Below are positions 48,374 through 57,070 of a stretch of DNA of 64,000 nt, piece after piece. Every line of letters starts with the position of its first letter. The first letter of the stretch is position 1. The notes under the pieces are model-generated. The model did not search any database. It saw nothing but the letters and a program-made list of their open reading frames with translations, and was not told where the DNA came from. Source of the stretch: Australimonas brisbanensis (lineage in GTDB: Bacteria > Chloroflexota > Dehalococcoidia > Lucifugimonadales > Australimonadaceae). The stretch lies in the NCBI GenBank assembly GCA_038147155.1, contig JAYQTA010000002.1, forward strand, positions 248,001 to 312,000. The letters run 5' to 3'. The translations under genes and the position numbers were made by a program.

Positions 48374-49204
48374 CTAATCCAGCGCCTGCCAGTAGCGCCG
48401 CCCCTCCTGCCGCACCAACCGTCCGAAACCGGGTGCGGGGAAGTGGCCCGCCGCGTACAGCGCCCCGCTGCGCTCGGCGGCCTCCAGCACGCGCTCGCGG
48501 CTCTCCTGGGCCTGGGCGGGGTCAACGTCGGCCCGCGAGCCCCAGCCGGTGCGGTGGGTCTGGGCGGGGATGTGGGTCAGGTCGCCCACGATGACGGCGT
48601 GCTCCCCCTCCGAGACGATGCGTACGCACAGATGGCCCGCCGTGTGACCGGGGGAGGCCTCCACCCACACCTGGGGGGTGAGCGCGTCGCCCCCGTCCAG
48701 CAGGCCCAGGCGACCCAGGCGCTCCAACGGGGCCACCTGCTCCCGGAAGGGCTTGGGCTGCTCCGCCTCCGGCAGGCGCGCGCCCGTCTCGTAATCCAGG
48801 CGCGGGGCCAGGTAGCGGGCGTTGGGGAAGGTGGGGACCGCGTCGGGGCCGGTGCCCGTCATGTTCCAGCCCACGTGGTCGGGGTGCACGTGCGTCGCCA
48901 CCACCAGGTCTATCTCCTCCCGCAACCCCGCGCTGGCGCCCAGCGCCGCCGGCAGCAGGCCCGATTCGGCGCGCGGGCTGGTGCCGTGGGGGCCCAGGCC
49001 CGTGTCCACCAGGATGGTATGGCCCGCCGAGCGCACCACGAAGGAGCCGATGTTCAGGTCCACGGTACCCGCCGGGCCCAACGCGCCCGGCTCCAGCGCC
49101 CAGTCGGCGTCCGAGAGGGCAGGGAAGAACTCGTGCGGGTCGAAGTGGTAGATGCCGTCAGAGACGGCGCTGATGGTGACGTTGCCGACGCGAACCGTAT
49201 CCAT
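48374..49204 (-). CDS. MBL-fold metallo-hydrolase
   Basis: A 276-residue metallo-beta-lactamase-fold hydrolase. The zinc motif is 'THVHPDHVGW' and further ligands lie in 'SPGHTAGHLC', 'VIVGDLTHIP' and 'YAAGHFPAPGFG'. It resembles lactonase/quorum-quenching and alkylsulfatase-like members. ATG 49204 follows GGAGGCCCCAC. It is the first of a minus-strand series toward the dienelactone hydrolase, separated from it by a 59-base gap. Confidence 0.88.
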   Translation of the reverse strand: MDTVRVGNVTISAVSDGIYHFDPHEFFPALSDADWALEPGALGPAGTVDLNIGSFVVRSAGHTILVDTGLGPHGTSPRAESGLLPAALGASAGLREEIDLVVATHVHPDHVGWNMTGTGPDAVPTFPNARYLAPRLDYETGARLPEAEQPKPFREQVAPLERLGRLGLLDGGDALTPQVWVEASPGHTAGHLCVRIVSEGEHAVIVGDLTHIPAQTHRTGWGSRADVDPAQAQESRERVLEAAERSGALYAAGHFPAPGFGRLVRQEGRRYWQALD

Positions 49205-49217
49205 GTGGGGCCTCCTG

Positions 49218-49586
49218 CTAGGGCTGCGGACTCGAAGCCCACTCCGGCAGGACGAACTTCCCGAAGGAGTCGCCCTCGATGGGGATGACATCGGTGACGG
49301 CCGCACGCTCGATGAACCCGTAGACGTGCGGGTAGTCCTGCCCGTGGGCCGGTTCCCACCGCAGGGGGCTGGCCAGACGCGCCGTGTCCACCACCAGCAG
49401 CAGCAACAGCCGGTGGCCGGAGAAGTGGCGGCCCAATACCCCCGCCACCTGCGCCGGGGTGCATGCGTGATGGAACCCCTCGGCGGCGAAGTGGGCCGCC
49501 TGGTAGTGCGGCGTGTCGGCGCCGCGTGCCCAGTCGGCGGGCGTTGCCACGTGGATGATGGAGCCCGCAGGCAGCGTCGCGCCCAT
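49218..49586 (-). CDS. DUF952-family protein
   Basis: A 122-residue protein matching DUF952: 'IIHVATPADWARGADTPHY', 'EGFHHACTPAQVAGV', 'LLLLLVVDTARLASPLRWEP' and 'YPHVYGFIERAAVTDVIP'. The fold is thought to be enzyme-like (ADP-ribosyl transferase-related has been suggested) but the function is open. The ATG shares one base with the stop of the methyltransferase gene (TGATG), so translation is coupled. ATG 49586. Confidence 0.82.
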   Translation of the reverse strand: MGATLPAGSIIHVATPADWARGADTPHYQAAHFAAEGFHHACTPAQVAGVLGRHFSGHRLLLLLVVDTARLASPLRWEPAHGQDYPHVYGFIERAAVTDVIPIEGDSFGKFVLPEWASSPQP

Positions 49587-50311
49587 CAGGCTTCCCTGAA
49601 CCCGCCCACCAGCGCCCGGTCGAGGTGCTTCCAGTAGCAGTCCACCGAGGCGAATCCCGCCGCCTTGAGCCACTCCAGGTGGCACACCAAGGTTGCGTCG
49701 CGATGATGGTGCAGGGCGTCGTGGGCGCGCTGGGCGGGCGTGCGCTCCTCACCCGCAGGCCGGGCGCGGCGCGGACGGGCGGCCCGGAAGCGCTCGTGGA
49801 GGAAGTCCGTCTCCGTCGAGGCGGTGTCCAGGTTGAAGAATGCCCCGCCCGCTCGCAGGTTCCGGCAGATGTCCGCATAGAGCGCCGCCATGCCCTCGGC
49901 GGGCAGGTGGTGGATCGCCCGCGCCGAGACCACCAGGTCGTAGGGCCCCGCGGCGACGGCCTGGGGTGGCAGGGCCCCCGCCGAGAAGTCGCCCACCATG
50001 TAGGTGAAGCGAGGGCCGAAGCGGGCCATGCGCTCTCGCCCCACAGCCATCATCGCCTCGGAGATATCCAGGCCGATGGCCGTGGCGTTGGGGAAGGCGT
50101 CTAGGCACACCGCGGCCACGGGCCCGTAGCCAGAGCCCACGTCCAGGATGCGCAGCGGCGCGGACGGGTCCGCCGTGGCCAGGCGCGTCATGAGCTGGAA
50201 GATGGGCAGCCGGTCGGCGTCCTCGTAGGCGTCCATGCGGGCGATGTAGTCGGCAACGTGCGCCTCTCCCACCCACTCGCCGCCGAAGCGCGGCTGCTCA
50301 CCCATGCTCAT
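49586..50311 (-). CDS. SAM-dependent methyltransferase (class I)
   Basis: A 241-residue methyltransferase. Motif I is 'ILDVGSGYGPVAAVCLD', motif II 'AIGLDISEAMMAVGRERM', and the post-motif 'DLVVSARAIHHLP' is a common type-11/25 feature. Substrate unknown. ATG 50311 follows TAGGAGAACGC. It begins eight bases after the bicupin stop and probably belongs to the same transcript with SDR, bicupin and DUF952. Confidence 0.88.
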   Translation of the reverse strand: MSMGEQPRFGGEWVGEAHVADYIARMDAYEDADRLPIFQLMTRLATADPSAPLRILDVGSGYGPVAAVCLDAFPNATAIGLDISEAMMAVGRERMARFGPRFTYMVGDFSAGALPPQAVAAGPYDLVVSARAIHHLPAEGMAALYADICRNLRAGGAFFNLDTASTETDFLHERFRAARPRRARPAGEERTPAQRAHDALHHHRDATLVCHLEWLKAAGFASVDCYWKHLDRALVGGFREA

Positions 50312-50319
50312 GCGTTCTC

Positions 50320-51477
50320 CTAAGAGAGCGAAACCTTGAACTGCTTGCGCTTGGGGAAGTAGCGACGCATGTTCGGCGTGGCCCCGTGCTTGAGGCACTC
50401 CTCCTCGAACATGTCGAGCACCAGGGGGTTCTCGTCGTCGTACTCCACCTGCATGCCGCCTTCCTTGATGGACACGTCGGCGCCGCCGCTGCCGGCGAAG
50501 GGCGCGATGACGCCCGGCATGCCGCCACCCGCCCCATACCCCAGCGCCAGGTAGCGCGCGCGGCGCGAGCCGGTGTTGAAATGCTGGTGGTAGCACGCAT
50601 CGCTCGGCACGATGACCATGGAGCCGACCTTCCAGTCGGCCTTGCGCATGTCGGACATATCGTCCTTGGTCCACGTCAGCGAGTAGCCGGCATCCCCGGA
50701 CAGGATCAGCAGGTGCGCGCCCGGCCCGTGGCGGTGGCCCTTCTTGTAGGTGCCCACGGGGAATTCGGACACGTGGCCCTTCATGGCGTTGCCCGCCATC
50801 TCGAACATCACGTTGATGCCCCCCGCGCCGCGCCCCTCCCAGGAGTAGAGGGGCATGTCCGGCACGTTGGGCAGGAAGGCCGAGTCCCACACCCGCCCGG
50901 AGTAGAGCTTGCCCTGGCCGGAGAAGAAGTCGGCCTCGGCGCCGTAGCGCTTGGTGAAGGCGAAGTCGTTCTCGAAGACGAAGCGCTCGTCGTTGAACAG
51001 GCGCATCATCGGCGGGGCGGTGGTAACGGACAGGTAGCGCGCGGGCTCCGAGCCCGAGGCGTTGAACAGCTGGTAGGAGGCGTTCAGGGGAATGGCGAAC
51101 ATCGAGCCCTTCTTCCACTCGAAGTTCTGCTTGGGCCCATCACCCACCCAGATGGAGGTGGCCCCGCGCCCGGAGACGATGTAGACGATCTCCTCGTACA
51201 GGTGCTTCTCGGGCTCCGACTTGCCGCCCGGCGCTATCTCCACCAGGTGAGAGTCGTTGATGAGCATGGGGTAGGGGATGTTGATGACGGCGCCCTGGCC
51301 GCCCTTGCGCTCCCACGGGCCCAGCTCGACGGTGGCCAGGTCCTCGAAGGCGTACTCGTCGATGATCTTCACCCCCTCACGGGCGAGCCACGCCCGGTAG
51401 GGGTCGGTCAGGTTCAGCTCCTCCAGGGCCTCGGTGGGCTCCTTGGCTCGGACGATGTCAGCGTCGTTGGTGGTCAT
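50320..51477 (-). CDS. Bicupin protein (gentisate-dioxygenase-like fold)
   Basis: A 385-residue two-barrel cupin. First barrel: 'SEPEKHLYEEIVYIVSGRG'. Second barrel: 'YKKGHRHGPGAHLLILSGDAG' (in parts, giving the HxH pair and a third His) and 'CYHQHFNTG'. The ligand set sits in the second barrel, as in its paralogues at 7826 and 60669, of which the latter is clearly the closer by eye. It lies between an SDR and a methyltransferase gene. The product is presumably cytoplasmic. ATG 51477 is the first start; a modest purine-rich site precedes it. Confidence 0.8.
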   Translation of the reverse strand: MTTNDADIVRAKEPTEALEELNLTDPYRAWLAREGVKIIDEYAFEDLATVELGPWERKGGQGAVINIPYPMLINDSHLVEIAPGGKSEPEKHLYEEIVYIVSGRGATSIWVGDGPKQNFEWKKGSMFAIPLNASYQLFNASGSEPARYLSVTTAPPMMRLFNDERFVFENDFAFTKRYGAEADFFSGQGKLYSGRVWDSAFLPNVPDMPLYSWEGRGAGGINVMFEMAGNAMKGHVSEFPVGTYKKGHRHGPGAHLLILSGDAGYSLTWTKDDMSDMRKADWKVGSMVIVPSDACYHQHFNTGSRRARYLALGYGAGGGMPGVIAPFAGSGGADVSIKEGGMQVEYDDENPLVLDMFEEECLKHGATPNMRRYFPKRKQFKVSLS

Positions 51478-51504
51478 GGGTCCGTGGCTCCGTGGGGTGT
51501 GGGT

Positions 51505-52419
51505 TTACTTCTTGGTGGCGGCGGCACGCAGGGCGTCGTTCTCCGAGACCGAGGCCCCGTCCATGTCGTACCAGGCCTCAGGCTTGCCCAGGCCGTGCTC
51601 GATGTTCCAGGTCACGGTGTCGAAGCACTTGCCGGTGACGCCGGTGCTCACGTCCTGCTCGGCCAGGAACAGCGAGAGGGGGACGATGTGCTCCGGGCGC
51701 AGGGGCGGGGGGGCGTTGCGGTTCGCCAGGCCCATTTCGCGCCGGGCGATGTTCTGCTCGTCGAAGCCGGTGGTGCGGGTGTGCGCCGGCACCAGCACGT
51801 TCACCGCCACGTTCTCGTTCGCGATCTCGTCAGCCAGGTAGAACATCAGCGTCAGCAGCGCGGCCTTGGTGGACTGGTAGGGCATCTCCCGCGAGTTGGG
51901 GCGCAGCCCCATGTACGCGCCGCCCATGGAGTGGTGCAGGGCGCCGGAGGAGATGATGGACATCACGCTGCCCTTCTTCTGCGCCAGCATGGGCTTGATG
52001 AACCGGCGCGTCACCTTGAGTGCACCGAACACGTTCACCTCGAAGGAGCGGCGCCAGTCCTCATCGCTGGTCTCCAGCGTGGTGATGCGCCCCGTGGGCG
52101 GGAAGAGGATGCGCTGGCGCATGGCCGCATCGTTCATCAGCACATCGCAGGTGCCCCACTTGGCGATGGTCGCCTCGTAGGCCGCGTCGAGCTGCGCGTC
52201 GTTGGTGACGTCGGCATCCAGCACCAGCACGTCGTCCGGACGTGAACGCAGTTCCTTCAGGAACGCATCGTCCCGGTCGGAGGAGAAGCCCGAGGGCTCC
52301 CACGACAGGTCCATCGCGGCCACCTTGGCCCCCTGGGCCAGGAACGCCTGGGTGAACGCCCGACCCATGCCGCGCGCCGCGCCCGTGATGGCAACCACCT
52401 TGCCTTCGAGCTTCGACAT
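51505..52419 (-). CDS. Short-chain dehydrogenase/reductase
   Basis: A 304-residue SDR. The nucleotide motif is 'ITGAARGMGRAF', the catalytic Ser is in 'SIISSGALHHS', and the Tyr/Lys pair is 'MPYQSTKAAL'. It oxidises or reduces a hydroxyl/keto group using NAD(P). First gene of the likely operon SDR, bicupin, methyltransferase, DUF952; the bicupin starts 27 bases downstream. ATG 52419 follows GGAGGAGAGCG. The stop is TAA. Confidence 0.9.
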   Translation of the reverse strand: MSKLEGKVVAITGAARGMGRAFTQAFLAQGAKVAAMDLSWEPSGFSSDRDDAFLKELRSRPDDVLVLDADVTNDAQLDAAYEATIAKWGTCDVLMNDAAMRQRILFPPTGRITTLETSDEDWRRSFEVNVFGALKVTRRFIKPMLAQKKGSVMSIISSGALHHSMGGAYMGLRPNSREMPYQSTKAALLTLMFYLADEIANENVAVNVLVPAHTRTTGFDEQNIARREMGLANRNAPPPLRPEHIVPLSLFLAEQDVSTGVTGKCFDTVTWNIEHGLGKPEAWYDMDGASVSENDALRAAATKK

Positions 52420-52513
52420 CTCGCTCTCCTCCTCCGGGCCGAGCCCGGTCAGTGATGTTCTTCGCCGGAATGCCGCCCATTATGGACATCGCCGCCCGCA
52501 GCGCAACCGTTGA

Positions 52514-52557
52514 GAACGGGAAGGGCTGCACCCCCTGGGTGCAGCCCCTTCCCGTTC
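52514..52557 (-). terminator. Long hairpin terminator after the second Rieske gene
   Basis: GAACGGGAAGGG plus CTGCACCC pair with GGGTGCAG plus CCCCTTCCCGTTC over a three-base loop, about 20 bp with one bulge, twelve bases after the Rieske stop. No strong T-tract is present; the stem is the longest in the window. Confidence 0.65.
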
Positions 52558-52568
52558 TTCACCCGCTG

Positions 52569-53831
52569 CTAGGCGAAGTTCGCATTCACCTTTCGAGCAA
52601 GGTCAGCCTCCACCTGCGGCTTGGTGGACCGCTTGTCTTTGAACGGGCCTCCCGTGACGTCGTAGCCAGGGTAGTAGGAGTGCTCCTGCGGCAGGGCAAT
52701 GGGGCCGTTGTCCTGCCGGTGGACGTTGATGGGGTCGCCCCCGTCGGCCACAGTGCGCAACTGCTCCTCGATGACCTTTCGATAGAAGAGGATGCCCACG
52801 TCGGTGACGCCCAGGTGCTCGCTGGTGCGGTCGGTCACGGCGCCCTGGGCAATCCATGCCGTCTGGTCCTGACCCAGTACCCAGTCGGCGCGCAGGCGTC
52901 CGTTGGGCTTGTACACCGCCTCATGCACCACCGGCACCTCAGCCTGCGGTGGGATCACCTCACCCGGGTCGGGCACCCGAACACGCAGCACCAGGTGCAG
53001 GGTGTGCGTGTCGTCCATGGGCACGCGCATCTGGAAGGAGTGCTGGCGGTTCTGGCCCACCCGCAGGATGTTGGGGAAGAGCACCGGGTGGCCGATGCGC
53101 CACCACTCGTTCTCCTCCGTGTCCCCCTCCATCAGGCGGCGCTTGATGACCCCGTACTCGAACTGGTCGAATCCCACGCGCACCTCGTGCCGCCCGCGGG
53201 CGCCCGCGCCCTGCATGCGCTGCTTCCACGCCTCGCGCTCCTCCGGCGGCTTCTCCTTCAGCAGCACGTAGGAGCCGAAGTAATTGTGGAGCCACTCGAA
53301 GTGGACGGGGTCCAGGGAGTTATCCATGCACTGGAGCCAGTTGCAGTCCAACTCCATGCGGATGAGGAACCGCTCCACGCCCTCCCAGGTGAGCAGGTCC
53401 CACTTGGGGAGCACCGGGGTGGGCGCGGGGCCCAGGTACGCCCAGATCACCCCGCCCAGCTCCTGGACGGGGTAGGCCAGCATCTTCACCTTGTCCTTGA
53501 AGCGGGAACCCTCAGGCTCCGACGGCTGGTCCACGCACTCGCCCTTCTCGTTGAAGAGCCAGCCGTGGTAGCAGCAGCGCAACCCGTCCTTCTCCGGGAT
53601 GCCGTAGGCCATGGAGGCCTTGCGGTGGGGACAGCCGGGCTCGATGAGCCCCACCATGCCGGAGGCGTCGCGGTAGAGGATCAGGTCCTCCCCAGCAGGC
53701 GCACCTCCTGGTGGGCTCCTCGTCGTTGACCCCGGCACTGCCTGCGATGGGGTGCCAGTAACGGCGCAGCAGCTCCCCCATGGGGTGCCCTTGCCGGTCT
53801 GCGTCAACCGCTTGTTCTGCTCGGCGGAGAT
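52569..53831 (-). pseudogene. Rieske ring dioxygenase (phthalate 4,5-dioxygenase type), three 1-nt shifts near the start
   Basis: The main frame encodes an aromatic dioxygenase with Rieske ligands 'GCPHRKASM' and 'CCYHGWLF', iron-site 'NSLDPVHFEWLH' and a C-terminal domain to 52569. Near its N-terminus the family sequence 'MGELLRRYWHPIAGSAG' lies in a second frame and a 'EVRLLGEDLILY'-type stretch in a third; each step needs one added base, at about 53780, 53708 and 53694. After three shifts the frame is restored. No ordinary start codon is found (ATC at 53831 stands where a start is expected, after AAGGAG). Sequence error is likely; if real, the gene is dead. Confidence 0.75.
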
Positions 53832-53957
53832 CGTGTCCTGCTCCTTTCGCCGTCCGGGGGTGCGTCGTGTCGAGAAGGCGAGGCCGTGATACACCCTCCA
53901 GGCGTGCGGCGCAAGCACGCCTGGCATGCTACCATCGGGGCATCCCCCTCCGAGGCG

Positions 53958-54731
53958 ATGGCCGTGACCACCTGGAACCCCAACGTCTACCTGCGCTTCG
54001 CCGGGCAGCGGCTGCGCCCCGCCCTGGATCTGCTGGCCCAGGTGCCGCTGGAAGCGCCCCGCACCGTCTACGACCTGGGCTGTGGGCCGGGCACGGCCAC
54101 GGTGTTCCTGAAGCGTCGCTGGCCGGAGGCGCGCGTCGTTGGCGTCGACGGTTCTGCTCCCATGCTGGAGCGCGCTCGCCAGGAGCACGAGGACATCACC
54201 TGGGAGCAGGGTGACCTGCGCACCTGGACGCCACCGGAGCCGGCTGACCTGCTCTTCTCCAACGCCGCGCTGCACTGGCTGGACGAGCACGAGAGCCTCT
54301 TTCCCCGGCTGGTGGAGATGCTGGCGCCCGGCGGCGTGCTGGCGGTGCAGATGCCGCGCAATTTCGGCGAGCCCACCCACACCACCATCTTTGAGACCAT
54401 GAGGGCCCACCCCTGGCGCTCGCGGCTGGAGTGCCTACTCAACGAGACGCCCACCCAGCCCCCAGCCTTCTACTACGGCGTGCTGCGCCCGCTGGTGAGT
54501 TCGCTGGACATGTGGGAAACGGTCTACCTGCAGGTGATGGAGGGCGAGAACCCGGTGGTGGAGTTCACCAAGGGCAGCTTCCTGCGCCCCATCCTGGACA
54601 CGCTGAACGAGGCCGAGGCCGCCGAGTTCCTGCGCGAGTACGCCGACCGGGTGCGCCCACACTACCCCCGCAGGGACGATGGGATGACCCTGGTGCCCTT
54701 CCGGCGTTCGTTCCTCATCGCTACGAAGTAG
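53958..54731 (+). CDS. tam: Trans-aconitate 2-methyltransferase
   Basis: A 257-residue SAM methyltransferase that esterifies trans-aconitate to remove this TCA-cycle inhibitor. The signature N-terminus 'WNPNVYLRFAGQRLRPALDLL' (in pieces), motif I 'YDLGCGPGTATVFL' and 'LLFSNAALHWLDEHESLFPRL' agree with Tam. ATG 53958 has GAGGCG upstream; earlier in-frame codons lack support. The next gene begins immediately after its stop. Divergent from the broken Rieske gene. Confidence 0.9.
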   Translation: MAVTTWNPNVYLRFAGQRLRPALDLLAQVPLEAPRTVYDLGCGPGTATVFLKRRWPEARVVGVDGSAPMLERARQEHEDITWEQGDLRTWTPPEPADLLFSNAALHWLDEHESLFPRLVEMLAPGGVLAVQMPRNFGEPTHTTIFETMRAHPWRSRLECLLNETPTQPPAFYYGVLRPLVSSLDMWETVYLQVMEGENPVVEFTKGSFLRPILDTLNEAEAAEFLREYADRVRPHYPRRDDGMTLVPFRRSFLIATK

Positions 54732-55475
54732 ATGGACCTCTCCCCCTTGCAGATGGCGCTGGCCGCGGGCGTGCTCCTGGTGGCGGGCCTGATCCGGGGC
54801 CTCACCGGGTTCGGCCTAGCCCTGGTGGCGGTGCCGTTCCTATCCATGCTCATCTCGCCCAAGATCGTGGTGCCGGTCATCATCCTTCAGACCGTGGCCA
54901 CCAACATCCCTTTGGTCTACCGGGCGCGGGCCCACGTGCAGCCCCGGCGCATCTGGCCACTGGTGGCGGGGGCAGTGGTGGGCCTGCCCTTCGGTTCGGC
55001 GCTGCTGATCTGGGCCTCGGCAGACACGCTGCGGTTGCTGATCGGCTCCGTGGTGACGGTGTTCGCTCTGGCGCTGATGGCCGGGCTGCGGGTGAGGGTG
55101 CGCAACGAGCGGCTGGCCTTCCTGCCTGTGGGGTTCGCCAGCGGGGTGCTGAACGGGTCGTCGTCGCTGGCGGGCCCGCCGGTGATCCTCTTCTTCGCCA
55201 ATCAGGACGTGCCGCCCCGTATCTTCCGGGCGAACATCATCGCCTACTTCTTCCTCACCAACCTGTTCGCCGTTGCCCTGTTCTGGGCAAGCGGGCTGTT
55301 CACCCGTCCCGTGGTGCTCACCGCGCTCGCCCTGTTCCCCGCGCTGGCCGTGGGCACGGCGGCGGGTGACCTGCTCTCCCACCGCATCAACCCGGCTGCG
55401 TTCCGGGCCATCACGCTGGGTGTGGTTCTGGCGGCGGGTCTGGCTGCCGTGGCCTCGGGTGCGGGGCTACTGTGA
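54732..55475 (+). CDS. TauE/SafE-family (TSUP) anion exporter
   Basis: A 247-residue membrane protein with eight hydrophobic segments. The TSUP blocks 'GLIRGLTGFGLALVAVPFLS' and 'GFASGVLNGSSSLAGPPVIL' are present. Members export sulfite, sulfoacetate or related organosulphur anions, or take up carboxylates. ATG 54732 follows the tam stop with no spacer. The cargo is not known; the ComD/E-like pair and UxaA gene elsewhere in the window keep a sulfonate role possible. Confidence 0.85.
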   Translation: MDLSPLQMALAAGVLLVAGLIRGLTGFGLALVAVPFLSMLISPKIVVPVIILQTVATNIPLVYRARAHVQPRRIWPLVAGAVVGLPFGSALLIWASADTLRLLIGSVVTVFALALMAGLRVRVRNERLAFLPVGFASGVLNGSSSLAGPPVILFFANQDVPPRIFRANIIAYFFLTNLFAVALFWASGLFTRPVVLTALALFPALAVGTAAGDLLSHRINPAAFRAITLGVVLAAGLAAVASGAGLL

Positions 55476-55505
55476 GCCCCGCGACGCGTCCGGTAGGCTA
55501 GGGGA

Positions 55506-56561
55506 GTGAGCGCACCCCTCGTGCTAGCCATTGACCCCGCCGCGCCGGACCGGGCGACCATCGACCGCGCCGCCGAGGCGCTGCGGGCCGGGCTGCTGGT
55601 GGCCTTCCCCACGGAGACCGTGTACGGGCTGGGAGCGAACGCCCTGGACCCGGTCGCTGCGGGGCGTATCTTCGCCGCCAAGGGCCGCCCGGCCGACAAC
55701 CCTCTCATCGTCCACGTTCCTTCCCTCGCCGCCGCGGAGGCGCTGGTGGGGTTGCTCGCCCCGGTGGCGCGCACGCTGGCCTCCCGGTTCTGGCCGGGGC
55801 CGCTCTCCCTGGTGGTGCGCCACCGGGGCGATATCCCCGCCATCGTCACCGGTGGCCTGCCCACGGTGGCGCTGCGGGTGCCCAACCACACCGTGGCCCG
55901 TGCGCTGCTGGAGGCGGCGGGGGTACCCGTGGCCGCCCCGTCGGCCAACCGTTCCGGCGCGCCCAGCCCCACCACGGCCCAGCACGTGCTTGCCGACCTG
56001 GGGGAGCACGTCGCCGTAGTGCTGGACGGGGGGGCGTGCGGTGTGGGGGTGGAGTCCACCGTACTCGACGCGACCGGCCCCGCGCCGGTACTCTTACGGC
56101 CCGGTGGCCTCGGCATCGAGCAGCTGGAGGCGGTGACGGGCGGCATCGTGCTACCCGGCCCGGACGCGGAGGGCGAGGCGCTGCGCGCCCGTTCGCCCGG
56201 CACCCGCTACCGCCACTACGCGCCCCGCGCGCGGGTGGTGCTGGCAGAGCCGGTGGACGTGGGCCCGGTGGCCCGGCAGTGGACAGGGCGAGGCGAGCGC
56301 GTGGGCACCCTCTCCCCCGGCCCGGTGAGCCCGCTGGGCACCGGTGCTCCTCATCAGGACGCCGGGGACGGTGCGGAGGGCTACGCCCGGGTGGTGTACG
56401 CGGGGCTGCGCGCGCTGGACGCAGTGGGCTGCACACTCATCGTGGCGGCCACGGTGCCGGAAGCGGGCCTGGGACGGGCGGTGATGGACCGGCTGCGACG
56501 GGCGGCCTCGGCGGGCGAGACGGACACGAGCGCTGGGATGGACCAAGGAGAGAGCCGATGA
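55506..56561 (+). CDS. tsaC: L-threonylcarbamoyladenylate synthase (TsaC/Sua5)
   Basis: A 351-residue enzyme that makes threonylcarbamoyl-AMP for the t6A modification of tRNA. The YrdC domain contains 'AFPTETVYGLGANALD' and 'KGRPADNPLIVHV', and 'PSANRSGAPSPTTAQHV' follows. The extra ~130 residues at the end are the Sua5 domain ('SPGTRYRHYAPRARVVLAEP'). GTG 55506 lies six bases after a TAGGCT box, so its mRNA may be leaderless. It overlaps purE by four bases. Confidence 0.93.
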   Translation: MSAPLVLAIDPAAPDRATIDRAAEALRAGLLVAFPTETVYGLGANALDPVAAGRIFAAKGRPADNPLIVHVPSLAAAEALVGLLAPVARTLASRFWPGPLSLVVRHRGDIPAIVTGGLPTVALRVPNHTVARALLEAAGVPVAAPSANRSGAPSPTTAQHVLADLGEHVAVVLDGGACGVGVESTVLDATGPAPVLLRPGGLGIEQLEAVTGGIVLPGPDAEGEALRARSPGTRYRHYAPRARVVLAEPVDVGPVARQWTGRGERVGTLSPGPVSPLGTGAPHQDAGDGAEGYARVVYAGLRALDAVGCTLIVAATVPEAGLGRAVMDRLRRAASAGETDTSAGMDQGESR

Positions 56562-57070
56562 GCGCGAAGAACACGCCCCCCCAGGTGGCCGTCATCATGG
56601 GCAGCCGCTCGGACATGGAGACGATGCAGGCCGCCGTGGACGTGCTGATGGAGATGGGCGTGCCCCACGAGGTCGCCATCGTCTCCGCCCACCGCACGCC
56701 GGACTGGCTCTTCGAGTTCGCGTCATCTGCCAGGGAGCGCGGGGTGAAGGTCATCATCGCGGGCGCGGGCGGCGCTGCCCACCTGCCGGGCATGACCGCG
56801 GCCAAGACGGTGCTGCCGGTGATCGGCGTGCCCGTGCAGTCGGCGGCCCTCTCCGGCATGGACTCACTGCTGTCCATCGTGCAGATGCCCCGCGGCATCC
56901 CCGTGGGCACCGTAGCCATCGGCAAGGCGGGGGCGGCCAACGCGGGTCTGCTGGCCTGCGCCATCCTGGGCCTGGGTGACCCGGCGCTCCAGGAGCGGCT
57001 CTCAGCCTTCAGGCAGGCCCAGACCGACGCCGTGCTGGGCGAGCAGGTGACCCGGTGGCCTCAGGCGTGA
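56558..57070 (+). CDS. purE: N5-carboxyaminoimidazole ribonucleotide mutase
   Basis: A 170-residue PurE that moves the carboxyl group of N5-CAIR to form CAIR in purine synthesis. Hallmarks are 'VAVIMGSRSDMETM', 'VSAHRTPDWLFEF' with the catalytic His, 'IAGAGGAAHLPGM' and 'GIPVGTVAIGKAGAANAGLL'. ATG 56558 overlaps the tsaC stop (ATGA) and follows AAGGAGAGAG. Its partner purK overlaps its end. Confidence 0.96.
   Translation: MSAKNTPPQVAVIMGSRSDMETMQAAVDVLMEMGVPHEVAIVSAHRTPDWLFEFASSARERGVKVIIAGAGGAAHLPGMTAAKTVLPVIGVPVQSAALSGMDSLLSIVQMPRGIPVGTVAIGKAGAANAGLLACAILGLGDPALQERLSAFRQAQTDAVLGEQVTRWPQA

Noticed and set aside
50386..52245. 619-codon open frame on the + strand
   Set aside because: Antisense to the bicupin and SDR genes, of Val/Gly/His-rich composition without motifs.
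53832..54410. Upstream extension of the second Rieske gene
   Set aside because: Reads antisense to tam; the Rieske family sequence ends near 53831.
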